From Actinomycetota bacterium (lineage in GTDB: Bacteria; Actinomycetota; Humimicrobiia; Humimicrobiales; Humimicrobiaceae): a DNA stretch of 33,183 nt. Location: positions 1-33,183 of the forward strand of contig VGAZ01000011.1 of NCBI GenBank assembly GCA_016870615.1, read 5' to 3'. Positions 8,234 to 16,990 of this stretch are shown here, in pieces (position 1 is the stretch's first letter; the number at the start of each line of letters is the position of its first letter). The translations under genes were made by a program, and so were the position numbers. A model generated the notes under the pieces. It was not told the origin of the DNA. It did not search any database and saw only the letters and a program-made list of their open reading frames with translations.

Positions 8234-9076
8234 TCAATCATCCCTGTCATCAAGAGGGCTGAAATACTGGTCCTTTTTAAAGTAATTATCATATGAATAC
8301 TGCTTTGGCTTATTTACTTTTTTTATGCGCCTTTTCCTGCTGAATATAAGCACAAATATTAAAAAAATTATAAAAATACCAATAAGCCCAAGTACTGAAA
8401 CAAGGACATAAGACAGGTATTTAATTTTTTTGCCTTCGATATAAATGTTTTGCTTGTCGCCAAACTCAATATTCCACAATGCAATATTATTCTCCCCGAT
8501 AACATCAGCATCAGATTTAATTATCTTTACGGGAAATTTTACCTGGTATGTAATTTGAAGAAGCTCGTCATCGGCGCCAAAAAGCGCTGCAGTTCTTGAA
8601 AAATCCCCGCTGCTGCCCTGTGACTCAATAAGTGAAGGGTCTATTTCCATATCTATATAATCATAAAAAAAATACTCACTGTAAAAAAAGTAGTCTTTTT
8701 TTTCGATTTTTGCATAAAATCTTTCAGGAGGGTTTTCTGAATAATTGTCGATGGAAACATGCTGGAGAAAGTTGATGTCATCAAATTCAACCGTTGACTT
8801 AAAATGGGTGTAACCTTCTGCTTCATAAGTCTCAATATTACCCTCAGGAAATGCCCTGATTATCTTGTCATACATCGACTCCCTGTCTGTTAGCACAATT
8901 TCACCTTTCTGGAGATACTGTGTCTTAACAGCCAAATCAACTGTCCTTATGCCGGAATAATCCTCATTTAATTGGGTATAAACGTCTAAAAATGTATTGT
9001 CACAGGCGCAAGCCAGAAACATTACTACAGCAAGGATAAAGACTAAAAAAATTTTTACAGTCACTTTTTTGGTCAT
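8234..9076 (-). CDS. Predicted membrane-anchored extracytoplasmic protein (LppM/DUF3153-like)
   Basis: No confident function. The 280-residue product starts with a basic, hydrophobic segment (KKVTVKIFLVFILAVVMFLA) ending in Cys-Ala-Cys-Asp, which looks like a lipoprotein-type or ordinary signal, although the lipobox is not canonical. About 200 mostly polar residues follow. Near the C-terminus is one strong transmembrane helix (VLVSVLGLIGIFIIFLIFVL), then a basic stop-transfer RKRRIKK and an acidic, aromatic tail. The layout resembles LppM/DUF3153 bacterial lipoproteins, but that link rests on architecture and general impression. In-frame starts also exist at TTG 9103 and ATG 9094. ATG 9076 is preferred because GGGGGA lies ten bases upstream and the signal sequence begins there. 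The gene is divergent from tmk. Confidence 0.6.
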   Translation of the reverse strand: MTKKVTVKIFLVFILAVVMFLACACDNTFLDVYTQLNEDYSGIRTVDLAVKTQYLQKGEIVLTDRESMYDKIIRAFPEGNIETYEAEGYTHFKSTVEFDDINFLQHVSIDNYSENPPERFYAKIEKKDYFFYSEYFFYDYIDMEIDPSLIESQGSSGDFSRTAALFGADDELLQITYQVKFPVKIIKSDADVIGENNIALWNIEFGDKQNIYIEGKKIKYLSYVLVSVLGLIGIFIIFLIFVLIFSRKRRIKKVNKPKQYSYDNYFKKDQYFSPLDDRDD

Positions 9077-9344
9077 AGAATTATTATCCCCCATACAAGC
9101 CAAAAAGCAGAATCAGCAATATCTGCGCATATGTATTATTGAATTATACTAATTTTAACAAATATCCAATCATGTTAAAATATTGATAAATATATTTATA
9201 AGTATTGTAGCATATATCCCTGTATTACTTAATTTGCTGTCAATAATATATTTTTATTAAATAGCGGTTTTTTACAGACTGTGTGCTTTACAGGACATAT
9301 ATTTAAATTAAGCGTTTTAACAAATTTTTTAACCGGGGAAAACT

Positions 9345-10046
9345 TTGGTAATATACAAAAATAAAATTGCCGGTATTTCGGGTTCTGCCGTTGATAATGC
9401 CTCAAAAGGCATATTTATTACATTTGAGGGGGTAGACGGCTCCGGCAAAACGACACAGATAAAACTTTTAAATAAATTCTTAAAAGAAAAAGGTTTTAAT
9501 TCTTTTATTACCCGGGAACCGGGCGGAACAGCGCTGGGCGATAGCATAAGAAAACTCCTGCTGAACCCTGAAAACAACGGACCTGTTGCCAGGGCTGAGG
9601 CACTGCTCTTTGAAGCTGCAAGGGCTGAGCTTACTGAAAAAGTAATACGGCCTGCGCTTGATAAAGGTAAAATAGTAATATGTGACAGGTATTTTGATTC
9701 AACGCTGGCCTACCAGGGATTTGCAAGGGGACTTGGAATCGACAGTTTGCTGGATTTGAGTCTGTGGGCAACATCGGGACTTGTCCCTGATATAACATTT
9801 TTGCTTTCGCTGGATGCTTCAGACAGCGAGAAAAGGCTGGACAGGCAGTCAAGGAAACGGGACAGGATAGAACATGAGGATGGCGATTTCAAGAAAAAAC
9901 TCCAGGAAGGCTATAATGAGCTTGCCGGCAGGTTCAAAGAAAGGATAGTTTTAATAGATGCAAATAAGGAAATTAATAAAATATTTTGTGATATAAAGTT
10001 AAAAATGCTGGAATTGCTTATTAGCAGGGGATGGCTTACACAGTGA
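9345..10046 (+). CDS. tmk: Thymidylate kinase
   Basis: Phosphorylates dTMP to dTDP. The P-loop is FEGVDGSGKTTQIKLL, followed by TREPGGTALGDSIR (DR/TRE-type substrate motif), the CDRYFDSTLAYQGFARG block and the lid-region arginines around RQSRKRDRIE. The 233-residue length is slightly above typical because about 20 residues precede the usual family start (SKGIFITFEG). The start is a TTG with GGGGAA four bases upstream; no alternative in-frame ATG, GTG or TTG lies closer to the conserved start, so the extension appears real. It leads the plus-strand cluster tmk-holB-PSP1 and its stop overlaps the likely holB start, suggesting coupling. Confidence 0.93.
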   Translation: MVIYKNKIAGISGSAVDNASKGIFITFEGVDGSGKTTQIKLLNKFLKEKGFNSFITREPGGTALGDSIRKLLLNPENNGPVARAEALLFEAARAELTEKVIRPALDKGKIVICDRYFDSTLAYQGFARGLGIDSLLDLSLWATSGLVPDITFLLSLDASDSEKRLDRQSRKRDRIEHEDGDFKKKLQEGYNELAGRFKERIVLIDANKEINKIFCDIKLKMLELLISRGWLTQ

Positions 10047-11110
10047 TGATGGACAAACCGGATTATCTTGCAGAAAGCCTGAAAAATAAATCGAATTTAA
10101 AAGTTTTAAATAATGCTGTTGCACTGCGCAGTATTTCCCATGCATATCTTTTTTCAGGATCAAATACGGATTTACTGGCAGATCTGGCATTAAAATTTGC
10201 AGCAACAGTAAACTGCAAGGATGATGGCTGCGGGAGTTGCCGGATATGCTTAAATACCTTGAAAGGCATATATGAAAACATTCTTATTATTGAAGCCGAG
10301 GGAGCTGAAATTACCATTGATAAAATAAGGCAGCTTCAGCGTTTTATGGCAACAAGCGCACATCCCGGCGGCAGGAAAATATGCATCATTAAGGAAGCGG
10401 AACTGATGAACCAGACATCAGCTAACAGTCTTTTAAAAGTACTTGAAGAGCCGCCAGGCATTGATAGCATGTTTATTTTGCTGGTTGAATCCAGTTCATT
10501 GGTACTTCCCACAATATCATCACGCTGCATAGTTTTTGAATGGGATTTTAAAGACTCAGGAAGTCCTTTTGCAGGAGCTGCTGATACGGCAAAAAAATAC
10601 CTTTTTGATTTAATTGATGCGGGTATTAAGGAAATACTTATGCCCGGCAGCAATTACGCCAGTGCAGCAGGCCTTTCATTAAGAATAACAGATTTTTTCA
10701 AACAGCAGCTTTCATTGCAGGATGATAACAGCAGCAGGCAGATTGAAAAACTAAAAGGCGCAGGCGCAACTTCATCAGAATTAAAAAAATTTGAAGACGC
10801 TTTAAAATCGGCTGCCAGGCGCAGGGAAAAAAAATATTATAATTTGGGAATGCAATTTGTTTTTGATATAATAACTGCCTGGCTTTCAGATATAGTAGCA
10901 GTAATTGCCAGGGCTGGACCAGAGGCGCTTAACTATCCGGCAAATTTTGGTTTTATTAAAAAGAATGCAGTTTCTATAAAAGTAGAAAAATTAATTGATA
11001 TTACAGAAGTTGTGGAGAAAAACAGGTCATACCTGAAATTTTCTATATATGAGGAAATTGCAATAGACAATATTTTTTTGAAGCTCCGTAAAGCGCTGGA
11101 GCAGAATTAG
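10046..11110 (+). CDS. holB: DNA polymerase III, delta-prime subunit
   Basis: Clamp-loader AAA+ protein of the DNA polymerase III holoenzyme. Visible features are SHAYLFSG near the N-terminus (degenerate P-loop region), a zinc module (CKDDGCGSCRIC), the DKIRQLQRFM helix, the SLLKVLEEPP motif and the sensor/arginine-finger SSRC. The Walker A lysine is not evident, as is usual for delta-prime. The C-terminal collar domain follows. Reading from ATG 10046 gives 354 residues and an overlap of one base with the tmk stop. An in-frame ATG at 10031 also exists, but it abuts its AGGGG too closely to be favoured. Next to tmk and the PSP1 gene this matches a widely conserved bacterial gene order. Confidence 0.9.
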   Translation: MMDKPDYLAESLKNKSNLKVLNNAVALRSISHAYLFSGSNTDLLADLALKFAATVNCKDDGCGSCRICLNTLKGIYENILIIEAEGAEITIDKIRQLQRFMATSAHPGGRKICIIKEAELMNQTSANSLLKVLEEPPGIDSMFILLVESSSLVLPTISSRCIVFEWDFKDSGSPFAGAADTAKKYLFDLIDAGIKEILMPGSNYASAAGLSLRITDFFKQQLSLQDDNSSRQIEKLKGAGATSSELKKFEDALKSAARRREKKYYNLGMQFVFDIITAWLSDIVAVIARAGPEALNYPANFGFIKKNAVSIKVEKLIDITEVVEKNRSYLKFSIYEEIAIDNIFLKLRKALEQN

Positions 11111-11120
11111 AGGTATTAAG

Positions 11121-11975
11121 ATGCCCGTTACTTTAGGTGTTATATTCAGGAAGAGCGGAAATATTTATTACTATAATCCCGGGGACATAGAACTTACAGT
11201 AGGCGACAGGGTTATTTGCCATATGGATAATATCACAGATATAGGTGAAGTGGTGAGCCCGCCTTCCGAGGTGGATGCTGCAGAACTTTTGCACCCTGCA
11301 AGCAAAATAATAAGGAAGGCCACAGAATACGACCTGTCTGTCCTTGATTTGAATAAATCAAAGGAAATGGAAGGATTTAAAAAATTTGAGGAACTGGCGC
11401 GTTTGCATAAACTGCTTATGAAACTTGTGGATGTGCATGTTCTCTTTGACAAGAGCAAAATGATATTCTATTTCACTGCCGAAAGAAGAGTTGATTTCAG
11501 GGATATGGTAAAAGAGCTTGCCTCCTATTTTAAAATAAGGATTGAGCTGAGGCAGATAGGTGTAAGGGATGAGGCAAAAATTGTAGGAGGGCTTGGCCCA
11601 TGCGGAATGGATTTGTGCTGCAAAAGCTTCCTTACTGATTTTGAGTCCATTTCAATTAAAATGGCAAAGGACCAGAACCTTCCGCTGAATCCTTTAAAGA
11701 TTTCAGGCATATGCGGAAGGCTAATGTGCTGCATTAAATATGAGTATGATTCATATAAAGAATTTGTGGACATTGCTCCCGAGCGGGGAGCAAAGGTGAA
11801 AACAAGGCACGGTACGGGAGTTGTTATCGGCCTTGAGCCCTTAAAGAAATCTTTAATAGTTGAGTTTGAAAACCAGAACAGGAAGTCAATGCTTTTATCA
11901 GATGTTGAGGTTACCGGTGAAAAGGTTCAGCTTGAGCCGGAAGCCAAAAACAGCCCGGATGATTTGCCGGTGTAG
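11121..11975 (+). CDS. PSP1-domain protein (RicT/YaaT family)
   Basis: Homologue of the RicT (YaaT) component of the Ric complex, which in Bacillus subtilis influences RNA processing by RNase Y and development. The 284-residue product contains the PSP1 core: a middle block with RVDFRDMVKELASYFKIRIE, QIGVRDEAKIVGGLGPCGMD, then LCCKSFL and the later CGRLMCCIKYEYD. Conserved cysteines in these blocks match the family, where an Fe-S cluster has been described. The ATG is preceded by AGAGGT at good spacing. It follows holB by 10 bp, as in Firmicutes-type tmk-holB-yaaT clusters. Its stop codon (11973-11975) lies inside the 5' end of the tRNA-Thr gene, so coding and tRNA sequence overlap by 10 bp. 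Confidence 0.9.
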   Translation: MPVTLGVIFRKSGNIYYYNPGDIELTVGDRVICHMDNITDIGEVVSPPSEVDAAELLHPASKIIRKATEYDLSVLDLNKSKEMEGFKKFEELARLHKLLMKLVDVHVLFDKSKMIFYFTAERRVDFRDMVKELASYFKIRIELRQIGVRDEAKIVGGLGPCGMDLCCKSFLTDFESISIKMAKDQNLPLNPLKISGICGRLMCCIKYEYDSYKEFVDIAPERGAKVKTRHGTGVVIGLEPLKKSLIVEFENQNRKSMLLSDVEVTGEKVQLEPEAKNSPDDLPV

Positions 11976-12041
11976 CTCAATTGGTAGAGCAGCTCATTCG
12001 TAATGAGCAGGTTACCGGTTCAAGTCCGGTCATCGGCTCCA
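11966..12041 (+). tRNA. tRNA-Thr (anticodon CGT), CCA encoded
   Basis: A full cloverleaf can be drawn by hand. The acceptor GCCGGTG (11966-11972) pairs with CATCGGC (12031-12037), with one G-T wobble. The D-stem is GCTC/GAGC with AATTGGTA in the loop. The anticodon stem GCTCA/TGAGC is perfect around the loop TTCGTAA, giving anticodon CGT at 11999-12001. The T-stem ACCGG/CCGGT encloses TTCAAGT. The discriminator is T and CCA is encoded at 12039-12041. The first 10 bases are also the last codons and stop of the PSP1 gene. It sits just upstream of argS and probably shares the same transcript, needing processing at both ends. Confidence 0.96.
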
Positions 12042-12068
12042 TTGTATATAGAGGATTATAACTACCTT

Positions 12069-13928
12069 ATGCTTATACAAAATTTAAGAAAAAGATTATC
12101 AGAAGATATTTATTTATTTCTTGAAAAATCCTCTGCAGTAAATAAAAGCGGCATACCAAAAAAACCAGATACCCTTAATGATAAAGTTATGCAGATAACT
12201 TTGAGCATACCAAAGAACCGGGAATTTGGTGATTTGTCAACAAATGCGGCGCTTGTGCTTGCGCCTGTTCTAAAAAAAAGCCCCCTGAAAATTGCAGAAG
12301 AAATAAAGAATAATATAATAATCACCTGGCCTGAAGCTGCAGACATTAATATTGCAGCACCTGGATTTATTAACTTTTTTATAAGCAGGGATTATATTTT
12401 AAATAATCTTGAAGCAATAGCCCTTCAAAAATACAAGTATGGCTGCAATAAACACGGTAAAAATATTAAAGTGCAGATCGAATTTGTAAGCGCAAATCCA
12501 ACAGGAGGCTTGCATATAGGCCATGGCAGGTGGGCGGCACTTGGCGACAGTCTCTCAAACATTTTTATTTCAAACGGCTTTGATGTATGCCGTGAATATT
12601 ATATAAACGACTTTGGCAGCCAGACTGCAAAATTTTCATTATGCCTTGCCAGCATATACCTTAAGGCTTTCGGACAGGATACTGAATATCCCCAGGACGG
12701 TTATCCGGAAGAGCTTGTTAAAAGTGTTGTTGACCAGGTACTAAATGAGGAAAAACTTACTGACGGCCCAGGGTTTAAAGGCAGATATATAAAGAACAAA
12801 AAAAGTGACGGCAGCTTTAAAAAAATTACGGGCCGTGCCGGGTCTGATGCAATATCTGAAATGGCTGATATTGACGCAATCGGGCTGCAGGGTATCGGCA
12901 TAATGATAAAAAGAATTGCAGCATCGCTTAAATCAATGAATGTGGAGTTTGACGAGTGGTTTTATGAAAGCAGCCTGTATAAAAATGCAAACTTTGAAAA
13001 AACAATACAGCAGCTTGAGAAAGAAAAGTTAGTTTACAGAAAAGATGATGCCCTTTGGTTTAAAGCAGCCCTGCATGGAGATGAAAAGGACAGGGTGGTT
13101 GTAAGGAGCGGCGGAGAGCCCACATACTTTGCCTCGGATATAATGTATCTTATAAATAAAGCAGGCAGGAGATTTAAAAAGCTCATATACATACTTGGAG
13201 CTGATCATCACGGTTATATAAAAAGGCTGCATGCAATTGGAAAAGCAACAGGTTTTGATGAGCGCAATATTGAAGTTATAATTGGCCAGCTTGTCCGCCT
13301 TGTTAAAAAGGGCAAGGCAGTTAAAATGTCAAAAAGAAAAGGGCATGTCTATATGCTTGACGATTTAATTGAAGAAGTTGGAAGCGACGCGATAAGATAC
13401 TTTTTTACCGCAAACTCTTTTAATACTCCAATGGATTTTGACCTGGATCTGGCAAAACAGAAATCAAACCAGAACCCCGTTTATTATATACAGTATGCGC
13501 ATGCGCGCATTGCAAATATAATCGATAAAGTAAGGCAGGGCATTGCTGAACAAGAAATTGATTTTGACAGAAATGATCTTATTCTTCCTGGTAAATGGAG
13601 CGATAATTTTGAGGATATTTTTGAAGCTCTTATTTCAGAAAACAGTTTTAAGATTCCACATCTTGAAAGCAATGAGGAAGCCGATCTTGCCAAAATGCTG
13701 ATGCTTTACCCGGATGTTGTATATGATGCATGCATTTGCCGTGAACCCTATATGATAAACCAGTATCTTTACAGGCTTGCAGGCCAGTTTCACTACTTTT
13801 ACAAGCACCACAGGGTAATAGATGGAAAAAAATTAAATTCCGGAAGGTTCAAACTTGTCCTGCTTACCAGGATTGTACTTGCCAATGCACTCAAAATACT
13901 GGGGGTGGGCGCCCCTGAACGAATGTAA
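12069..13928 (+). CDS. argS: Arginyl-tRNA synthetase
   Basis: Class I aminoacyl-tRNA synthetase charging tRNA-Arg. From ATG 12069 the product has 619 residues. It has the N-terminal Add1 region, the ANPTGGLHIGHGRWAAL block (HIGH at 149-152), ILGADHHGYIKRL, KMSKRKG (419-425) and a C-terminal anticodon-binding DALR domain ending in LANALKILGVGAPERM. The frame stays open upstream to 12003, but that start would lie inside the tRNA. ATG 12069 gives the usual N-terminus, with AGAGGA upstream at rather long spacing. A clear KMSK is retained, whereas many ArgS lack it. It follows the tRNA-Thr gene by under 30 bp. Confidence 0.95.
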   Translation: MLIQNLRKRLSEDIYLFLEKSSAVNKSGIPKKPDTLNDKVMQITLSIPKNREFGDLSTNAALVLAPVLKKSPLKIAEEIKNNIIITWPEAADINIAAPGFINFFISRDYILNNLEAIALQKYKYGCNKHGKNIKVQIEFVSANPTGGLHIGHGRWAALGDSLSNIFISNGFDVCREYYINDFGSQTAKFSLCLASIYLKAFGQDTEYPQDGYPEELVKSVVDQVLNEEKLTDGPGFKGRYIKNKKSDGSFKKITGRAGSDAISEMADIDAIGLQGIGIMIKRIAASLKSMNVEFDEWFYESSLYKNANFEKTIQQLEKEKLVYRKDDALWFKAALHGDEKDRVVVRSGGEPTYFASDIMYLINKAGRRFKKLIYILGADHHGYIKRLHAIGKATGFDERNIEVIIGQLVRLVKKGKAVKMSKRKGHVYMLDDLIEEVGSDAIRYFFTANSFNTPMDFDLDLAKQKSNQNPVYYIQYAHARIANIIDKVRQGIAEQEIDFDRNDLILPGKWSDNFEDIFEALISENSFKIPHLESNEEADLAKMLMLYPDVVYDACICREPYMINQYLYRLAGQFHYFYKHHRVIDGKKLNSGRFKLVLLTRIVLANALKILGVGAPERM

Positions 13929-14043
13929 TGCCTTTTAATTGATTGTATTTATATTTAATTTTAATTAAAAATATTAGAATATTTCTGTTATACTGTTTGT
14001 TTTTAAAAATAATTAGCAATAAAAGAAAAGAAAGGGAACACTT

Positions 14044-15423
14044 ATGCTGCTTCCGGTAACCGCTGGCATTAACAATGAAGGCAGAATCACCATTGGGGGA
14101 TGCGATACAGGAGATTTAAAATCAGGATACGGAACTCCTTTATACATTATGGACATTGCAACGGTCAAAATGCAATGCGAAAAATATATAAATTCCTTTG
14201 CTTTTAAGGATTTTGAGTCAGAGATAATATATGCATCAAAAGCTTTCTGCAGCCTTGCAATGTGCCAGCTTGTAAAACAGCAGGGGCTTTCAATTGATGT
14301 TTCAACAGGAGGCGAGCTTTTTATTGCCATAAGAAGCGGTTTTGATCCCGGGAAAATATATTTCCATGGAAACAATAAATCTGCAGATGAGATAAATTTC
14401 GGCATTGATTATAAAGTGGGCACTTTTATAGTTGACAGTTTTGAGGAGCTTGAAGCTGTAAATGAGATAGCGGGCCAGAAAGAATGCATACAAAAAATAA
14501 TGCTAAGGATCACACCGGGAATAAAGGCTCATACTCATAAATATATACAGACAGGCGCAATTGAATCAAAATTCGGCTTCGGCATTCAGTCCGGCATTGC
14601 GCTTGAAGCGGTAAAAAAAGCCGCAGATCTTGAGAATATAAAACTTATTGGTGTTCATGCGCACATAGGCTCCCAGATATTTAATATAGAAGTTTATGAT
14701 AGTTTAATTGATGTAATGACTTCTTTTATGGCTGAAGCCAGTAAAAAGACCGGCGCAAGCCTTAATCATTTAAACATAGGAGGGGGACTTGGAATAAAAT
14801 ACATGCCAGATGACAGGCCGGCAAGCATTGAGGATTTTGCAGAACTTGTTCACAATGCTCTTTTAAAATATACAAAGAAAAATGATATTAAAATTGAAAA
14901 AATATATCTTGAGCCGGGAAGGTCAATAGCAGGCAATGCCGGGACAACACTTTATGAGGCGGGCACAATCAAGGAAATACCGCAAATAAAGAACTATATT
15001 GCAATAGACGGCGGTATGTCTGACAATATACGCCCCGTCCTTTACCAGGCAAAGTATAATGCCTTTATAGCAGGCAGGGCTTCATATCTTGGGGAAATTA
15101 AAGATGGGGAGGCAGTCGGCGGCGCATCGCCTGCCGGATCCACCTCAACATTGGCAAACTTTAATGAGAAAAAATATAATATTGTCGGCAAGCATTGTGA
15201 AAGCGGAGATGTTATAATTGAGGACATAATGCTGCCGGAAGCCAGGAAAGGTGATTTGTTGCTTGTTGCTGCTACAGGGGCATACTGTTATTCAATGTCA
15301 AGCAATTATAACGGGCAGCCAAAAAGCGCAGTTGTAGCAGTTGAAGACGGGAAAAGCTGGGTATGGGTTGACAGGCAGTCATACGAGGACCTTTACATGC
15401 GTGACAGGAAATTATATGAGTAA
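14044..15423 (+). CDS. lysA: Diaminopimelate decarboxylase
   Basis: PLP enzyme that decarboxylates meso-diaminopimelate to L-lysine. The 459-residue product shows GTPLYIMD near the N-terminus, IIYASKAFC with PLP-binding Lys66, HAHIGSQI, LNIGGGLGIKY, EPGRSIAGNAGTTLYEAG, IDGGMSDNIRPVLYQA, GKHCESGDV and the C-terminal ATGAYCYSMSSNYNG. All are typical of fold-III decarboxylases of the LysA family. The ATG is preceded by AAAGGGAA at about eight bases. A 115-bp AT-rich gap follows argS, so it may have its own promoter; a TATACT hexamer lies in that gap without a good -35. It begins a run of aspartate-family amino acid genes (lysA, hom, thrC). Confidence 0.95.
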   Translation: MLLPVTAGINNEGRITIGGCDTGDLKSGYGTPLYIMDIATVKMQCEKYINSFAFKDFESEIIYASKAFCSLAMCQLVKQQGLSIDVSTGGELFIAIRSGFDPGKIYFHGNNKSADEINFGIDYKVGTFIVDSFEELEAVNEIAGQKECIQKIMLRITPGIKAHTHKYIQTGAIESKFGFGIQSGIALEAVKKAADLENIKLIGVHAHIGSQIFNIEVYDSLIDVMTSFMAEASKKTGASLNHLNIGGGLGIKYMPDDRPASIEDFAELVHNALLKYTKKNDIKIEKIYLEPGRSIAGNAGTTLYEAGTIKEIPQIKNYIAIDGGMSDNIRPVLYQAKYNAFIAGRASYLGEIKDGEAVGGASPAGSTSTLANFNEKKYNIVGKHCESGDVIIEDIMLPEARKGDLLLVAATGAYCYSMSSNYNGQPKSAVVAVEDGKSWVWVDRQSYEDLYMRDRKLYE

Positions 15424-15476
15424 AATCATATTTGCAGTAAAGCAAAATTTGTAAAAGGATGGTGCCTGGTATGCCC

Positions 15477-15521
15477 TGCCAGTTTAAGTACAGGCAAAGC
15501 AGGCTGGCATTTCTCTTTTTT
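15477..15521 (+). terminator. Possible rho-independent terminator after lysA
   Basis: TGCCAGTTT (15477-15485) can pair with AGGCTGGCA (15501-15509) using two G-T wobbles across a 15-base loop. A T-rich run ending in six consecutive Ts follows at 15511-15521. The long loop and the alternative pairings of nearby GCC/GGC repeats make it weak; it could instead be an attenuator-like fold ahead of hom. Confidence 0.35.
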
Positions 15522-15568
15522 CATACTGTTTTATGCCTTTAAGCAAAGTGAAAGGAATAGTTATAAAA

Positions 15569-16912
15569 ATGTATATGGAAAAATCAGCGGCTGGAAATTT
15601 AAAAGACAGTCTTGATATTAATATAGGGTTGGTTGGGCTTGGTTACATAGGCTCAGAAGTATTAAGGCTAATTGCAGCCCAGAATGATTATATCATGAAA
15701 AAGATTGGCCGCCGCCTTAAGATTAAAAAAATTGCTGAAAAAGATATTAAATCAAAAGATAAAATAATAAAGAAATACAGGGATATAGTTTTTACTGATA
15801 ATCCTGGCGATATTATCAATGACGGCGATATTGATATAGTTGTTGAACTTATCGGGGGGATAAATCCTGCATTTGATATTATTACCGGGGCTTTAAGGAA
15901 TGGCAAATATGTAGTTACAGCCAATAAGGACCTGATTGCAAAAAAAGGCGGACAGATTTTTGAAGAGGCAGAAAAACACAATGTTGACATACTTTTTGAA
16001 GCCAGCGTGGGCGGTGGCATTCCCATAATAGGCCCGCTTAAATCCTCTCTTGCGTCAAACAATATTTCCAAGATAGTTGGAATAGTTAACGGGACAACAA
16101 ATTTTATTCTTACAAAAATGAAGGAAAACGGCCTTGGCTTTACAGATGCGCTTAGCATGGCACAAAAGCTTGGGTATGCTGAAGCTAATCCTGCATCTGA
16201 TATTGAAGGCAAAGACGCTGCAAACAAGCTTGCAATACTTGCATCAATAGCTTTTAACAGCCGTGTTGTCTTTGATGATGTTTACAGGGAAGGAATACAG
16301 AAAATATCAATTTCTGATATTTTATATGCTGATGAGCTCGGGTACGATATAAAGCTGCTTGCTATTGGAAGTGAAGAGGAAGAAAAAATTAATGTAAGGG
16401 TCCATCCGGCTCTTATTCCCAAAAAACATATACTTGCTTCAATTAAAGATACGTTCAATGCAGTATATTTTTACGGCAATTATATGGGGGAAATAATGAG
16501 TTTTGGGCGAGGCGCGGGGGATAAGCCAACTGCAAGTTCTGTGGTGGGTGACATTATAAGCATAGCAAGAAATTATGACAGGAATAATAAACATATTATT
16601 TTTGGCTGCACATGTTTTAGAGAAAAACAGATTATGCCGTTTGCTGAAACCAGCGACAAATTCTACATTTTGATGGATGTTGTTGACAGGGCAGGAGTGC
16701 TTGCAAAAATTGCTGCAGTATTTGGAAGCAAGTCTGTCTCAATACAATCGATGGTCCAGAAACAGGCAAGCGCCCGTGGCTGCGCAAGACTTATATTTAT
16801 TACGCACGATACATTAAACAAAAGTCTTTATGAAGCAATAGATGAGCTTAAAAAAGTAGATGTTGTTAAAAAAATTATCAATATTATAAGGGTGGAAGAA
16901 CTTGAAAGTTAG
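15569..16912 (+). CDS. hom: Homoserine dehydrogenase with ACT domain
   Basis: Reduces aspartate semialdehyde to homoserine, the branch point to threonine and methionine. From ATG 15569 it has 447 residues. The Rossmann domain shows IGLVGLGYIGSEVLRLI; VTANKDLIAKKG and EASVGGGIPII mark the cofactor/catalytic region. GIVNGTTNFILTKM and GYAEANPASDIEGKDAANKL form the conserved substrate block, and GAGDKPTASSVVGDI is the late motif. The final 75 residues (YILMDVVDRAGVLAKIAAVF onward) look like an ACT domain, implying feedback by threonine, as is known for this form. The frame opens at ATG 15533, but 15569 is favoured because AAAGGAA lies upstream at workable spacing and 15533 has no ribosome binding site. 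Confidence 0.94.
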   Translation: MYMEKSAAGNLKDSLDINIGLVGLGYIGSEVLRLIAAQNDYIMKKIGRRLKIKKIAEKDIKSKDKIIKKYRDIVFTDNPGDIINDGDIDIVVELIGGINPAFDIITGALRNGKYVVTANKDLIAKKGGQIFEEAEKHNVDILFEASVGGGIPIIGPLKSSLASNNISKIVGIVNGTTNFILTKMKENGLGFTDALSMAQKLGYAEANPASDIEGKDAANKLAILASIAFNSRVVFDDVYREGIQKISISDILYADELGYDIKLLAIGSEEEEKINVRVHPALIPKKHILASIKDTFNAVYFYGNYMGEIMSFGRGAGDKPTASSVVGDIISIARNYDRNNKHIIFGCTCFREKQIMPFAETSDKFYILMDVVDRAGVLAKIAAVFGSKSVSIQSMVQKQASARGCARLIFITHDTLNKSLYEAIDELKKVDVVKKIINIIRVEELES

Positions 16913-16985
16913 CCGGCCTGTTAAGCCGGCAGCTCAAATATAAGGCCATGCAAAGAAAGGGAACTTTAGTATCCGCCCGGAGGGC
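16912..16985 (+). other. Hairpin-rich leader between hom and thrC
   Basis: GCCGGC (16912-16917) and GCCGGC (16925-16930) form a perfect 6-bp stem around CTGTTAA immediately at the hom stop codon, with no T-tract after it. Further on, GCCC (16975-16978) and GGGC (16982-16985) flank a GGA loop and would bury part of the thrC Shine-Dalgarno GGAGGG (16979-16984). AGGCC (16943-16947) can also pair with GGCCT (16983-16987). Translation control of thrC is possible but unproven. Confidence 0.35.
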
Positions 16986-16990
16986 CTATT

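Noticed and set aside
12003-12068. In-frame upstream extension of argS beginning inside the tRNA gene
   Set aside because: The start would lie in the tRNA anticodon region; ATG 12069 gives the usual ArgS N-terminus.
15688-16227. 179-codon minus-strand frame inside hom
   Set aside because: Serine/isoleucine/proline-rich antisense shadow of conserved homoserine dehydrogenase codons.
16913-16990. T-box or rho-independent terminator before thrC
   Set aside because: No T-box consensus and no T-tract after the GCCGGC hairpin; kept only as a hairpin-rich leader.
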